Shown here piece by piece: positions 22,301 to 32,553 of a DNA stretch of 64,000 nucleotides; within the stretch, counting starts at the first letter, position 1, and each line of letters starts with the position of its first letter. Source of the DNA: Ligustrum vulgare (lineage: Eukaryota; Streptophyta; Magnoliopsida; Lamiales; Oleaceae); NCBI GenBank assembly GCA_963555705.1, contig OY743180.1:38658129-38722128 (forward strand). The letters are read 5' to 3'. The position numbers and the translations under genes were made by a program. Below the pieces are notes generated by a model. That model saw only the letters and a list, made by a program, of their open reading frames with translations, had not been told where the DNA came from and searched no databases.

Positions 22301-23754
22301 ATCTCAACCATTAGAAACAAGACATGTCACTGCATTAACTTTTTCTTATTTGTCAATAAGTATAAATTCAATGATGTGTTCATTTTTCAACTATGAGTTG
22401 ACCAATGAGACAACCTATCTCACCTCCTCCCAAGATACCGTGTTGTCTGGCTCTAGCTGGCTGCCAGGATATATGAGCGACTTACAATTTCTTGTTGCGT
22501 TTGCAGTTGGAAAACTACGAGAAGGAAGTTGTACAGATGGAGAACATGAGCAGACAGGAATTAGTGGCACATTTGAGAAGGTGAACTAATCGAATGAAAA
22601 GGAAAAAAATATCGAAATTCTGTTAGATATGAGCCTCTGTTTGTTAAAAGTTTTTTGTTTAAAAACATATTTTTTTCTGTTTTCTAGATAAAATGTATGA
22701 TTAAAAAATGGAGAGAGAAAATATGTGTAGTTAAAAAGTGATTTAAAAAATTGTGTACGAAAAAACATGTTTAAAAACATGTTTGCCAAAGACAACCTTT
22801 GTTTCCTGGCTTTTACTTGTTGGAATATTGAATTGAACCTTACATTATTGTTTTCTCATTTTCAGGAAAAGTAGTGGATTTTCAAGAGGCATTTCAATGT
22901 ATAGGGGAGTAACGAGGTTCATTTGAAAATTTGAAGTTCCTTCATTGTTATGTTCATAATAACATATAATCTTCTGTGAATTTAAATTAATTAAAACTTT
23001 ATTCTTATAGGCATCATCAGCATGGACGATGGCAGGCTAGGATTGGCCGGGTTTCAGGGAACAAAGACCTCTATCTTGGAACTTTCAGTAAGCTACAAAT
23101 TTTTAATTAAGTATTTGTTTGATTACACCATTTGATTTATAAACTAATTTATTTATCATTTTGAGGTAAAAAGTTGTGGTTGAAAATTGAAGAGAGAAAA
23201 TGTGTAGTTAAAAAATGGTTTGAGAAATTTTGTAGTCTATAAACTGGTTTATAAACAAAAAAGTACTGAAATCATCAATCTATGAATGTGTGTCACATCA
23301 TAATGTCACCCTAAAAATGTCCATAAATAATGTCTCTCTAGAATTATTGAATTATTAATGTAATATGAGTTTAGGCATGCAGGAGGAAGCGGCGGAAGCT
23401 TACGATATTGCTGCAATCAAATTCAGGGGCATAAATGCTGTCACTAATTTTGACGTTTCGAGATACAATGTGGAAAAAATCATGGCAACTGAAACTCTTC
23501 CGGTTAGAGATTTAGCACGGAAAAACAAGGAGATGGCATTAGGTCCTCTGGTTGAGAATGTTGGAAATGGATCAGTTGGCGAGAAAACTATGAATAACCC
23601 TCCGAGACAAAACTTTACGTGTCCATTGTCTTCAGTTAATAGCCCAGATAAAAGAGGAGGGACTGCAACTAATTACATCAACCCCTCGACCGATGTCATT
23701 TCGTGGATCTCCACGGCTAACTTGCCAGTTTTTGCTTCCTGGAACGACGCCTGA
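19370..23754 (+). CDS. ANT: AINTEGUMENTA-type AP2/ERF transcription factor (nine exons, 496 aa)
   Basis: Exons: 19370-19535, 19661-20222, 21767-21849, 21966-21974, 22060-22148, 22507-22580, 22866-22916, 23011-23087 and 23375-23754; all introns are GT-AG and the lengths sum to 1491 nt. Two AP2 DNA-binding domains lie at residues 236-303 (SQYRGVTR, a split [18 protein letters not shown]) and 338-397 ([28 protein letters not shown]). A conserved 34-residue linker lies between them. N-terminal signatures also fit ANT: the MKS start, [28 protein letters not shown] and [12 protein letters not shown]; so does the C-terminal LPVFASW. ANT proteins are nuclear regulators of organ initiation and growth. 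The LGFSLS-type motif that usually follows the N terminus is missing, and the protein is shorter than Arabidopsis ANT (555 aa). It could be a paralogue rather than the strict orthologue. Confidence 0.93.
20276..20815. mobile_element. TIR-like insertion in ANT intron 2
   Basis: It opens near GGTTGCGTTTTGAT and closes with ATCAAACGCAGTC. The inner parts also pair loosely (GAAAATGAATTTC near the left, GAAAATGAATTCATTC near the right). It is noncoding. The ends are weaker than for the other MITEs, so the borders are uncertain. Confidence 0.5.
21272..21452. mobile_element. MITE related to the 9.16-kb element, in ANT intron 2
   Basis: The ends read CCTATTTGATAATGTG and GCTTTATCAAATAAGC, an inverted pair. 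The core GTGTGGTTTAAAAATGCTTG and GGGCTTTAACTGAGATTGAG parallels the element at 9160-9333. It contains a GTT microsatellite and a run of T at 21301-21342. Confidence 0.55.
21590..21736 (+). mobile_element. MITE, GTTTGGTAA family, diverged copy D, ANT intron 2
   Basis: It holds the family core GTAAAATGTATGATTAAAAG, GAGAGAAAAT and GTGGTTCAAAAAATTATGTA. It ends about 30 bp before the exon 3 acceptor site. Confidence 0.6.
21966..21974 (+). other. ANT: 9-nt micro-exon 4 of the ANT gene
   Basis: TTTATCTTG is bounded by AG upstream and GTAAGA downstream. With the last G of exon 3 and the first bases of exon 5 it encodes V-Y-L-G of the first AP2 domain. Without it the domain loses a strand residue set, although the frame is kept. 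This micro-exon is a known trait of AP2/ANT genes. Confidence 0.95.
22632..22800 (+). mobile_element. MITE, GCCTCTGTTTG family, copy E, ANT intron 6
   Basis: It begins GCCTCTGTTTGTTAAAAG and has the core ATGTATGATTAAAAAATGGA, GAGAGAAAATATGTGTAGTT and AAAAAGTGATTTAAAAAATT. It ends with the inverted GTTTGCCAAAGAC. It takes up most of intron 6. Confidence 0.75.
23113..23268 (+). mobile_element. MITE, GTTTGGTAA family, copy F, ANT intron 8
   Basis: The core is a close match to the other copies: GATTTATAAACTAATTTATT, GAAAATTGAAGAGAGAAAAT, GTGTAGTTAAAAAATGGTTT, then CTATAAACTGGTTTATAAAC. The outer ends are degraded. Confidence 0.7.
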
Positions 23755-23957
23755 CAATCGTTCTCGATCAATCTTGTTACCCGAGACCTTTAAGGATTGT
23801 AAAGATCCTTTTCTAGTTTGAATAGGTTTAGAAGACAAGAGGATGTAGAATTTGTTAGCTTTTTTTACTTTTTATTTTTATTTTTATTTTTGAAGTACTG
23901 GTCTTATCTATGATTGAATGTTAATTGTTATGGAATCTTTTCCAAACTCAAAATCAC

Positions 23958-24144
23958 CCTTTTCTTTGTTTTTGGTATCACTATTTAGTTATAAATTGTT
24001 TTATTTATGATTTTAAAGTAAAAAGTAGAGATTGAAAATTGAAAAGAAAAAATGTATGTATATAGTTAAAAAGATGATTTGAGAAATTGTATAATTTATA
24101 AATTGATTTATAAATCAAAAAAGTATGGTTACCAAAAGGAGGCC
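23958..24144 (+). mobile_element. MITE, GTTTGGTAA family, copy G
   Basis: Located about 200 bp after the ANT stop codon. It runs from a TTTTTGGTATCAC-type end to GGTTACCAAAAGGAGGC and has the full paired GATTTATAAATC arms. It may supply part of the ANT 3' region. Confidence 0.75.
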
Positions 24145-24184
24145 AAAATGGAGAGAGCGGTTTAATGATTCAATGGTACATGTG

Positions 24185-24345
24185 ATTGAGCAAGTATTTG
24201 GTAAAAAAAAATAAATTGATTTATAAAATACATAATTTTTCAAATTACTTTTTAATTACACATATTTTCTCTTCATTTTCAAACACTACTTTTACCATAA
24301 AATTATAAATAAATCAATTTATAAATCATACGATATTTCCCAATA
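24185..24345 (-). mobile_element. MITE, GTTTGGTAA family, copy H
   Basis: The same core is read on the minus strand (TTTTTAATTACACATATTTT, CTCTTCATTTTCAAACACTA on plus), with paired TAAATTGATTTATAAAAT and AAATCAATTTATAAATCA arms. It lies 40 bp from copy G in opposite orientation. Confidence 0.7.
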
Positions 24346-24417
24346 ATGGAAGGAATAATGCAAATGTCTTCACACCCATTTTGTATTGAAGTTATTATTC
24401 ATCTATAAATCAATTTA

Positions 24418-24590
24418 GCCTCTGTTCGGCGGTTGTTGATATCTTTATTTTTTTAGTTATTTGTGGTTTTAGATAAAATCTATGATTAAAAAGTAATTTC
24501 GAAAAATATGTTTGGCTAAAAAGTGGAATTAAAATTTGTGATGATTATAAATGTTGATTATATTCAATTTACCGTACACATGCTTATAAA
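24418..24590 (+). mobile_element. MITE, GCCTCTGTTCGG family, copy I
   Basis: It begins GCCTCTGTTCGGCGG, has the core GATTAAAAAGTAATTTCGAA, and ends near ACCGTACACATGC. A short inverted tail follows to about 24690 and may be a further partial copy. Confidence 0.6.
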
Positions 24591-24717
24591 TAACTCAGTT
24601 TTCTAAACCCCATTTTAATTACATATATTTTTTGAAATCATTTTTTAATCATGAATTTTAACTCAAGAACAACAAAAATCATTTATAAATGGCCAAAAGT
24701 TAGCGACCAGGATCTAA

Positions 24718-24855
24718 GCCTTTGATTGGCAAACATGTTTTTAAACAACACATTTACTGATACTTTTTTTTTTTTAATCATACATTTTTCAAAATCACTT
24801 TTCTATCGAAATCATCCCCTTTTTGTTTTTAAATAAAAACATTCAACAAACAGAC
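24718..24855 (-). mobile_element. MITE related to copy E, copy J
   Basis: The ends are GCCTTTGATTGGCAAACATG and the inverted TTCAACAAACAGAC, with paired TTTTTAAACA and TGTTTTTAAA-type arms as in copy E. The left arm is interrupted by a poly-T run. It lies directly before the foldback element. Confidence 0.6.
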
Positions 24856-24857
24856 AT

Positions 24858-25011
24858 ATTTGATCTGTTGTCTACTGTGGACAATATAAAAATTGCCCAC
24901 AACTATTAAAGAACTGCCAAGTATCCAGCATTTTTTAACATTGGATACTTGACAATATTTTATTGATCGTGAACAATTTTTATGTTGTTCATGATAAGCA
25001 ACCGATCAAAT
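24858..25011. mobile_element. 154-bp foldback MITE (ATTTGATCNGTTG ends)
   Basis: The left half ATTTGATCTGTTG ... AAGTATCC and the right half GGATACTT ... CAACCGATCAAAT are near-complete inverted copies around about 24935, so the transcript could fold into a hairpin of roughly 75 bp. It is noncoding. Long hairpin MITEs are a known source of 24-nt small RNAs; whether this one is transcribed is unknown. Confidence 0.8.
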
Positions 25012-25419
25012 TTTAACAAACAAAAATATGTTATGTTCATCTACACTACACGGTCATTGCCATTAACCTTTTATGTCCTCATTATACAAAATTATCATCT
25101 ATCTTCGCACATTTTTCATCATTACGTGAATTAGGACATTCTATGACGATCAAAAATTTCACTGGTGAAAAGCCTATTATTGAGTCCGAGTAAATGATGC
25201 ACCAATTGAAGCTTTATTATGTCGTTCAGTATAATTCAAAACTGAAATGGACCCATTAGAGACATTTCTTGATATTCAACATTTCAACTTATCACAATCA
25301 TTATGTTCTACTCTGTCAACGTCTTCACCCTCGAGCCTATATTATTCAAACTTCTACTATTTTTTAGCTAACCAACCCGATTTTAAGGACGGGTTTTGTT
25401 GGTTAAGAATAATGATGTT

Positions 25420-25575
25420 TGCTTGGAATTGATTTGGAAAAAAAATAAAATAAAATAAAAAATTTGTAATGATTGAAATGTAATGAGAGAAAATGTATGA
25501 TTAAAAAGAGACTTGAAAATTTTTATTGTTTATATATTGTAATAATTGCGTTAAAGAACAGAGTCTGAAATGAGT
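25420..25575 (+). mobile_element. Diverged MITE, GTTTGGTAA family, copy K
   Basis: It contains GTAATGATTGAAATGTAATG, GAGAGAAAATGTATGATTAA and AAAGAGACTTGAAAATTTTT in family order. The ends are worn. Confidence 0.5.
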
Positions 25576-26930
25576 CTCAACTTTTAATTATAACTACTTT
25601 ATTGACCCAAAATCTTGAAAGGATTAACTAGGCTGCACCGACACTCTTCGAACACTCTTCAATACGTGTCGCAGCTACACCATGTTCATTAGAATCAAAA
25701 GGGGAAGGGACGAGACGCCTGCAATTGTGTTCCCAACGTTTCGTGTCGTATCTTTTTAAAAAATCACGTGTCAGCATTTTCTTGTCGTGTCGTATCTGTG
25801 TCGCGTGTTCGTATCCTTGCATCCCGGAAGATTAACACATATACAAATGTGACTTTCAGTATTCAGGGGGATTTGTCTCTTGTTTAGCAAAAACAATTAA
25901 TCTCAATTTTCCAAAATTTTAAGGCTTGTTATAGGTGCTTTTTGCTAACTAATCGATCCGAACCAACTTATTTCAGATTTTACCTGTTGAACTCAATGAA
26001 ATTGTTATTGGGACCTCTGTGCTATTACTTAAATGGATGTGTGACAACATTAATTAGATGTTAAATGCCAGCCAAATGTGGTCTCATGCCAATTGCTAAC
26101 ATGTCTCCAAGAATTGGTCCAGAAATATCATTTGAAAAAGACAACAGATAACAAAATTGTAGCCACGAAAAAGATGGGAGAATTGTATGGTTTCAAAATT
26201 TCAAATAATTAGGTGAAAAATAATTATAGCATAGGTTCCCTGCAGGGTAACTTGTTTCCTACCATGCAACTTTCCATATAATTTCAACGTTAATAGGCCC
26301 CATCTAATTGAATTATCAACCCCTCACGTGAAAGGCTATGGCGACCTTAATTCTAAGAAAAATTGCAATATTTATCCCTTCACGTATCGTTTTAATATAG
26401 AGTCGATATTTGACAGTTAAAAAGAAGTGAATTGGTCATCGATCTTTTATTATAGTTACATATATAACTAATATTTAATGAAAAAAAAAATGTTAAAATT
26501 TAATTAAATTGTCACGTATCCCTTGCATATCAAATATCAATTAAACCGGTATTATTAATAAATTATGTTTAAGGTGGCCTATACAAATTGGTAAAACAAG
26601 CTTTACATAGATTCCCAAAAAATTGCCAATCATGAAATTGCAAGCTTATTTTTTTTAGCCAAATGGTGAAGAATAAGCTATCAAAAATAAGCACCAACGT
26701 CCATATTTAATTAGTTTTTTTTACCAGTAAATTTACTAAGTACCAAAAAAAAAAAAAAAAAACTCAACTTTTTTGTATTGAAAACGATAAAGAATATTTC
26801 CATACTTTATCTTATTGATTTTACTTACAAGATAATTAGAGAGTACAAATTTATAGGTTAAAAAGTAGTGCATTATTAAAAGTTGCTAATGCTGTAAGTA
26901 TATTTAAGATAACAATTATAAAAAGATAAA
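25576..26930. other. Intergenic, no gene seen
   Basis: Between 25630 and 25830 there are repeated GTGTCG-type words (CGTGTCGTATC, TGTCGCGTGTTCGTATCC) that look like a dispersed repeat. The minus frame through them shows no protein character. The rest is AT-rich with a run of A near 26745. Confidence 0.4.
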
Positions 26931-27105
26931 GGGGGTAAACAGCGAAAAACATCTTTATCATTTGGGGTGATTCCAAAATTCATCCATATCGTTTAATTTT
27001 TTACAATTACACCCTCAAAACAACCTTTGGTTGCGAAATTCGTCCTTACCATCAATTTTTGTTAAATTTTGGTGTTAAATGCACACAAGGCCGATCTGAC
27101 ATTTT
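26931..27105 (+). repeat. Left arm of an 8.7-kb-apart inverted repeat
   Basis: GGGGTAAACAGCGAAAAACA and the following 150 bases match, in reverse, 35525-35690 by eye, including ATTACACCCTCAAAAC and CCTTTGGTTG-GAAATTCGTC. The block could be the long end of one element now filled with insertions, or simply two copies of a dispersed repeat in opposite orientation. Confidence 0.7.
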
Positions 27106-27507
27106 AAAGGTCTTAAGCCAAACTTTATTTGGAACCCTATTTATTAGTGATGTTTAATTCAGTATTATTTTTATTTTTAAGAATCATATAGAAAAAATTA
27201 TTTATATTTTTTTTCTTCAATAATAATATGCTTCTAGTAGTCCCAAAAAATAATCAGAACTTATTTCCCAATTTTTGTACTGTAATGTAAGAGAGCATTT
27301 ATGTCATAATTTTTCCCATATTTTTAATAAATATATTCATCATATGTTCGTAAAAATAATTGAAACAAAATAATTGACAAACTTTTCTGTTGTTAATTCC
27401 ATTTAGCTGTGACAATTTATTTCATCAACTATTTTGTTTCAATTTATTTTTAAAAACAAGTGATGAATATATTTATTAAAAATTTAGCGAAAATTATGAG
27501 TTAAATT

Positions 27508-28919
27508 TGTTGAAATTATATATGCCCATAAAGTATAATTCACGACATTTAAAATAAAATATTAATTGATTGTATTAATATGAAGTTGTGTTTGTCCACG
27601 GGTCGACTTGATATTACAAATTGAGTGTTTAAGTTGTTAAACATAGAAATATTCAATTTGTGATTCGATCTAAAATTAACGTTCACGATCAGTAAATAAA
27701 TATGGACAATTTATTTTGATAAGATCGTCTCGATTTTATTAAAGTCTATCTTTGACTTTTGTAATAAAATTGAGAGTACGTTTGGAACGTATTGAACGGG
27801 ACCACGTGAAATTAATTTGTGACATTGACCATACAAATTTAATTTCACTTGATTATCGTACGTGGGACCTTAATCCTAATCGGATAATGGACTTCGATTA
27901 CTACCTTGAAGTTCTTTGAGGTATCAATGGGTGAGATCAAATTGCTGACCAATATCTCGGTACTTTGGGAATTAAAGTGAACTAACGAGGAACATATATT
28001 TATATTATGAAATCCGTCACCTTTTAGGTATGATCATAATCTCACTGCTTTTTCTAGTGGACAGTTGAATCTGAGCTCAGTAATTCGACAGTGACTGTTG
28101 AATTCTATGATGTGATGGGATCACATCGAACTGTCAGATAGAAGATGAGAGTTGAGAACTTATGAATATTCGGAGAAGGGCATTTTGGTCATTTTAACTT
28201 GCTCCGAATATTCGAGTTGATCGACGGGGGTAACATGTAAGAACGATAAGTCAGAGGATATAATTATTGATTAATTGTTTCAGTAATTTCAATTTTACTA
28301 AGAGTGCAATCTTGTTCTTTTAGTGGAATAGAACGTGATTAATAAATTAATTTTGACTGATCAAGAGTTGATCGGGTCATAATTAATTTATTGGAGCTTA
28401 GTTTAATTGGGTCCCTTAGGTTCCCTCGGTGGCTTCATTATAATGGGTTTATACAGGCTTATTACATGTATTGGGTTGTGCAGAAATGGGCCTGTGTTAT
28501 GGTACTAGGCCTGGTAGGGTTTTGGAGTGTAAAGAGGTTACAAATAGTCTCCCAAAACTATTTTTCTTAACCAAATTGGCAAAGTGGCGAAACACACACT
28601 AAAGTGTGTAGTGTGTGTTTCCTCTTTACAAAGAAACCCTAAACATAGTTTAACATAGGTCTTGAGAAAGATGATCACGCACCCACACAACTGCCATTAG
28701 AGAACACCGAGGAAAGCTTGAGGGTTTGAAGCTTCGGTAAAATCAAGAAACAGCGAAAAGAGATTATTGTAAAGCACGCTACAAGGGTAATATCTTTTTC
28801 TTTTTGTGTGCGCAAAATTATTTATTCCAAGTTGAATACATAGAACAGAAAATCCTGTAACGGGATGATCTATCACAAGAAATCAATTTTTGTGAGTAGA
28901 ACAACCCGAGTTCCCAACA
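27508..28919 (+). mobile_element. Solo LTR, Copia-like, 1412 bp
   Basis: It begins TGTTGAAATT and ends CCCAACA and is flanked by the 5-bp direct repeat AAATT (27503-27507 and 28920-28924). The text (GGGACCACGTGAAATT, GGGTGAGATCAAATTGCTGA, CTCGGTACTTTGGG) resembles plant Copia LTRs. Orientation is inferred from those terminal sequences and that resemblance. There are no internal coding remains. Confidence 0.8.
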
Positions 28920-29585
28920 AAATTGCTCTAGCATATTACAGTACAGAAACTGGAAAATAAGTCCTGAATTAAATATCACTAATGAATAGATAAAATTGTT
29001 TTTGTTGAAAGGAATTTAATACTAAAAGTTTATTTGATGCGACTCTAATTCTTAATTTACTAGGGATATGACGTTGAGCGACGTTCTTTCGTAAAATACA
29101 CTACTTCTATATTGTATTTAAATTTCATGAATAATCAAATTTTTTATTATTCTACATTTAATGTGAATCTCTTTGGTGTTTGGACCAAAAATTTTCACAA
29201 CAATTTTGTATCAAACCCAAGGAAACTAAAAATGGTAAGCTAAAAATGGTAGAAATGGATGAATCTTGACCAAAGTTTATCCTGACAAAATTCTAAGGAT
29301 ATGAACCCTAACCCAATGAAAAGAATGAAACAAATTTCAAGATGTTTATGGAATAACAACAACAAATACACAAAAATAATATACCCAAATATAAGTTGAA
29401 GAAATTCAAAAGATAGTTACAAGATAAGAAAGGATGTTTACCTCTCTAAAAGCTCTGAAAGAGTCTTTAATGTCCAAAGCTTACCGAGGATTTGTGAAAA
29501 GGATTGTATTTATAGTACAAAAAAATAAGGAGAGAAGAAAGTTTGAGAAAATTTAAGAAAAAACCCAGAAATTTGAATTCGGGGA

Positions 29586-29735
29586 CTTTCGGTTGACCGA
29601 ATCACTTTCGTTCGATCAAAATGGTCGACCAAAAAGACAGTTTCAATTGAATGTTGATCATCCGAACCCGACTGAGGCTGCCTCTAAAATTTCTGGCTAG
29701 TTTCGGTCGACTAAGTGACTTTCGGTTGACCGAAA
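29586..29735. repeat. Palindrome array CTTTCGGTTGACCGAAAG in U3
   Basis: Sites with the TTTCGG-type half begin at 29587, 29606, 29701 and 29720: two pairs, each spaced 19 bp. The best copy, at 29718-29737, is a 20-bp palindrome with one mismatch. It lies upstream (minus strand) of the LTR TATA box. Confidence 0.8.
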
Positions 29736-29871
29736 GTGCCTGAAGCTCCAAAATTAGGAAATTGACTTTGGTCTTGCTCTCTTCCTCGTGGATTTGATTT
29801 CGGAGCTTGTAAATGATTCTCACCATCGACTCTTGGATCTCTTTGGCTTTGGATCTCGTCAGGGGCCCCAT
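29602..29871 (-). pseudogene. Pol C-terminal tail lying inside the 3' LTR
   Basis: The frame opens MGPLTRSKAKEIQESM, the GPxTRxRAK motif found at the end of many plant gypsy polyproteins. It therefore extends past the purine tract into the LTR. A similar motif lies inside the solo LTR at 59.27 kb. After the motif the frame runs through the palindrome array and loses protein character. Confidence 0.6.
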
Positions 29872-29932
29872 CGATATTCTTATTGAGGGATGATTTTGAC
29901 TTTGACTTGGTTGACTCTCTTGATTCTCATCA

Positions 29933-29946
29933 TCCCCTCCCTTTTG
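29933..29946 (-). other. Polypurine tract of the minus-strand gypsy element
   Basis: On the minus strand CAAAAGGGAGGGGA directly precedes the TGATGAG start of the 3' LTR. Confidence 0.85.
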
Positions 29947-29955
29947 AAAATGATT

Positions 29956-30326
29956 CTACCTCAAACCTTCACCTGCATCAAAAGGAGATAAATCATAGAC
30001 ATTAAAGGAAGCCGATACATTGTACTCACTTGGGAGGTCAAGCTTGTAGGTATTGTCATTAATTTTCTCAATGATTTGAAAAAGGCCATCACCACGTGGT
30101 TGTAATTTGGACTTTCTTTGATTTGGGAAACGTTCTTTTCTCAAATGTAGCCACACCCAATCACCTGGTTCGAATGACACCCGTTTTCTACCTTTGTTGA
30201 CACTGGAAGCATATTGTTCATTCTTCTTCTCGATTTGGAGTTGACCTTCTCGTGGAGAGATTTGACCAGCTCCGCCTTTTGCTTCACATCTAAAATACTT
30301 GTTTCATCAATAGGGAAATGAATCAA
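29956..30326 (-). pseudogene. Integrase C-terminal region, frameshifted
   Basis: Two overlapping frames (30326-30141 and 30180-29956) together give an LHEKVNSK helix, then GDWVWLHLRKERFPNQRKSK, the PRGDG loop, KINDNTYKLDLP and FNVYDLSPF. These are the DNA-binding C-terminal segments of gypsy integrases. A frame change near 30160 separates the two parts. No full chromodomain is visible after them. Confidence 0.75.
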
Positions 30327-30437
30327 ATCTATAAGAGTTAGTAGGTTAAAGCCATAAACAATCTCAAATGGAGAAAAAGAAGTAGTAGAATGAACACTTC
30401 GATTATAAGAAAATTCAACAAAAGGTAGACACTCTTC

Positions 30438-30797
30438 TCAATTATTTAGATTGCTTTTAAGGATAGTGCGAATGAGTTTTGTTAATGTTCTATTAACCAC
30501 CTCGGTTTGGTCATCGGTTTGGGGGTGACAAGTTGTTGAAAATAAGAGTTTAGTTCTTAATTTTCTCCACAAAACCTCCCAAAAGTGGCAAAGAAATTTT
30601 ACATCTCTATTCGACACAATGCTCCTAGGGACTCCATGAAGTCTCATTATCTCCTTAAAGAATAGGTCGGCTATGTGAGTGGCATCATTAATTTTATGAC
30701 AAGCAAGGAAATGTGCAATTTTACTAAATCTATCAACAACCACAAAAATGGAATCACTCCATTTTTTAGACCTAGGTAAGTCCAAAATAAAATACAT
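30438..30797 (-). pseudogene. Integrase catalytic core with lost first Asp
   Basis: The frame reads [20 protein letters not shown], then [40 protein letters not shown]. The second Asp and the Glu of the D-D-E triad are present. The first Asp (expected in S-M-D-F) is Tyr (codon at 30792-30794). It stops after 119 codons. The enzyme would be dead even without the other breaks. Confidence 0.8.
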
Positions 30798-30929
30798 AGA
30801 AATATCGATTCAAGGTTCACTAGGAACCGTTAGGGGCGTGTACAATCCATGAGGCGCTACTTTGGACTTGACTTTCTTACAAGTGATACACCTACAATAA
30901 ATTATTTTTACATCCCTCCTCATTTTAGG

Positions 30930-31295
30930 TCAAAATAAATGTTGTAAAATTTTCAAAGTTCTTTTTACTCCAAAATGACCCATCAATCCTCTCTCATGGG
31001 CATCTCTCACCAATAACTCCCTCAACGAGCAATTAGGTATGCAAAGTTCATTTTCATGAAACAAAAATCCATCATGCCTATAATACTTGTCACACGCAAC
31101 CTTTTCACAAGACGCAAATATAGTTGAAAAATCTACATCATTCACATACAAATCTTTAATAGATTCAACACCCAACAATTTTTCCCTGAAAGTAGTGATA
31201 AGAGCATACCTCCTAGATAGGGCATCAACTACCACATTCTCCTTACCTTGCTTATACTTGATGACATAGGAAATGCCTCCACATACTCCATCCAC
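30930..31295 (-). pseudogene. RNase H end and integrase zinc-binding (H2C2) region
   Basis: It contains VIKYKQGKENVVVDALSRRY, the end of the RNase H domain, followed by a YRHDGFLFHENELCIPN segment and the HERGLMGHFGVKRTL part of the H2C2 finger. The two Cys of the finger are beyond the stop. The RNase H core upstream (31300-31520) is recognisable ([21 protein letters not shown]) but broken by several stops. Confidence 0.75.
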
Positions 31296-31548
31296 TTAGC
31301 ATGCCTCTTGCTCAATCTTCCTTGCCCCTTCAAGTGTTTCAATTATTCGTGGTCAGTGTGGATGACGAACTCTCTTGGCCACAAAGTGGTGCCAAGTATA
31401 CATCGCCCTTACCAATGCATAGAGTTCCTTGTCATATGTTGGACAGTTCAAGGAGGCGGCCCCATTGAGCTTTTCGCTAAAGTAAGCAATAGGCCTCTTC
31501 TCTTGCATTAGCACCGCTCAAATACCTATCTCTGAAGCATCACATTAA

Positions 31549-31947
31549 TTCTCGAAAGTTTTGTCAAAGTTAAGCAATGATAAAACCGGTGTGGTGCATA
31601 ATCTCTCCTTTATTTCATTAAAAGCCCTTTCTTGCACCTCCCCCCATTTGAAACTCACATTTTTTTTAACAACATCGATAATTGGTGAAGCTAATTTGCT
31701 AAAATCCTTAACAAAACGACGATAAAAACTAGCTAGCCCATGGAAGCTTCTTGTCAAAGTTAGGCAATGATAAAACCGGTGCGGTGCATAATCTCTCCTT
31801 TATTTCATTAAAAGCCCTTTCTTGTGCCTCCCTCCATTTGAAACCCACATTCTTTTTAACAACCTCGGTAATTGGTGAAGCTAATGTGCTAAAATTCTTA
31901 ACAAAACGACGATAAAAATTAGCTATCCTATGAAAGTTTCTTACCTT
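31549..31947 (-). repeat. Tandem duplication of about 195 bp inside the RT/RNase H region
   Basis: The stretch coding for FYRRFVKDFSKLASPI and the following 40 residues is present twice in direct orientation (about 31558-31752 and 31753-31947), with a few differences such as KDFSK versus KNFST. The duplication is unique to this copy and adds to its inactivation. Confidence 0.8.
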
Positions 31948-32067
31948 TGTGACACTTTTGGGAGTTGGCCATTTCTTAATGGCCTTGAGCTTCTCCTCAT
32001 CAACCTCAATTCCCTTTGTACTAACAAGAAAACCAAGAAAAACAACACTTTCCATGCAAAAATCACA

Positions 32068-32535
32068 TTATTTGAGATTGACATACAATTTTTCTTCTTT
32101 AAAAACTAAAAGCGCACATCTCAAGTGTTCAACATGTTCTTCCAAATTCTTACTATAGATCAAAATATCATCAAAGTAAACCACCACAAATTTTTCAATG
32201 AATGCACGCAAAACATAATTTATTAATCTCATGAAAGTGTTAGGTGCATTAATGAGACCAAACGGCATAACCAACCACTCATATAAAACATATTTAGTTT
32301 TAAATGCAGTTTTCCATTCATCTCCTTGGTGGTATCTACTTCTAAAATCGATCTTACTAAAAATGCAAGAACCATGCAACTCATCTAACCCAGGAATGGG
32401 ATGTCGATACTTTACCGTAATGTTGTTAATGACTCGACAATCGACGCACATTCTATAGGGTCCATCATTCTTGGGCACTAGTAGCACATGCACGGCACAA
32501 AGACTCATGCTCGCACGAACATATCCTTTGCCCAT
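32068..32535 (-). pseudogene. Reverse transcriptase core of the minus-strand gypsy element
   Basis: It includes [32 protein letters not shown], a [12 protein letters not shown] segment and the catalytic [17 protein letters not shown] is intact. Residues usually found between YHQ and GDEWKTAF are missing, a small in-frame deletion. A stop follows in the connection region. Confidence 0.85.
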
Positions 32536-32553
32536 TAACTCATCGACTTGCTT

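Larger units (their letters stand above)
29159..29932 (-). repeat. 3' LTR of the minus-strand gypsy element (774 bp)
   Basis: On the minus strand it begins TGATGAGAATCAAG directly after a purine tract. It includes the end of the pol frame, then an array of CTTTCGGTTGACCGAAAG palindromes (29586-29735), then a TATAAATA-type box near 29506-29513. The fragment 35086-35197 is its only remaining partner. Confidence 0.85.

Noticed and set aside
22023..22589. 188-codon plus frame reading through ANT exons 5 and 6
   Set aside because: The middle is intron 5 with poly-T; AP2 motifs join correctly only after splicing at GT 22149 and AG 22506.
25628..25822. 64-codon minus frame (MQGYEHATQIRH)
   Set aside because: Derived from GTGTCG-word repeats; no conserved domain or gene structure around it.
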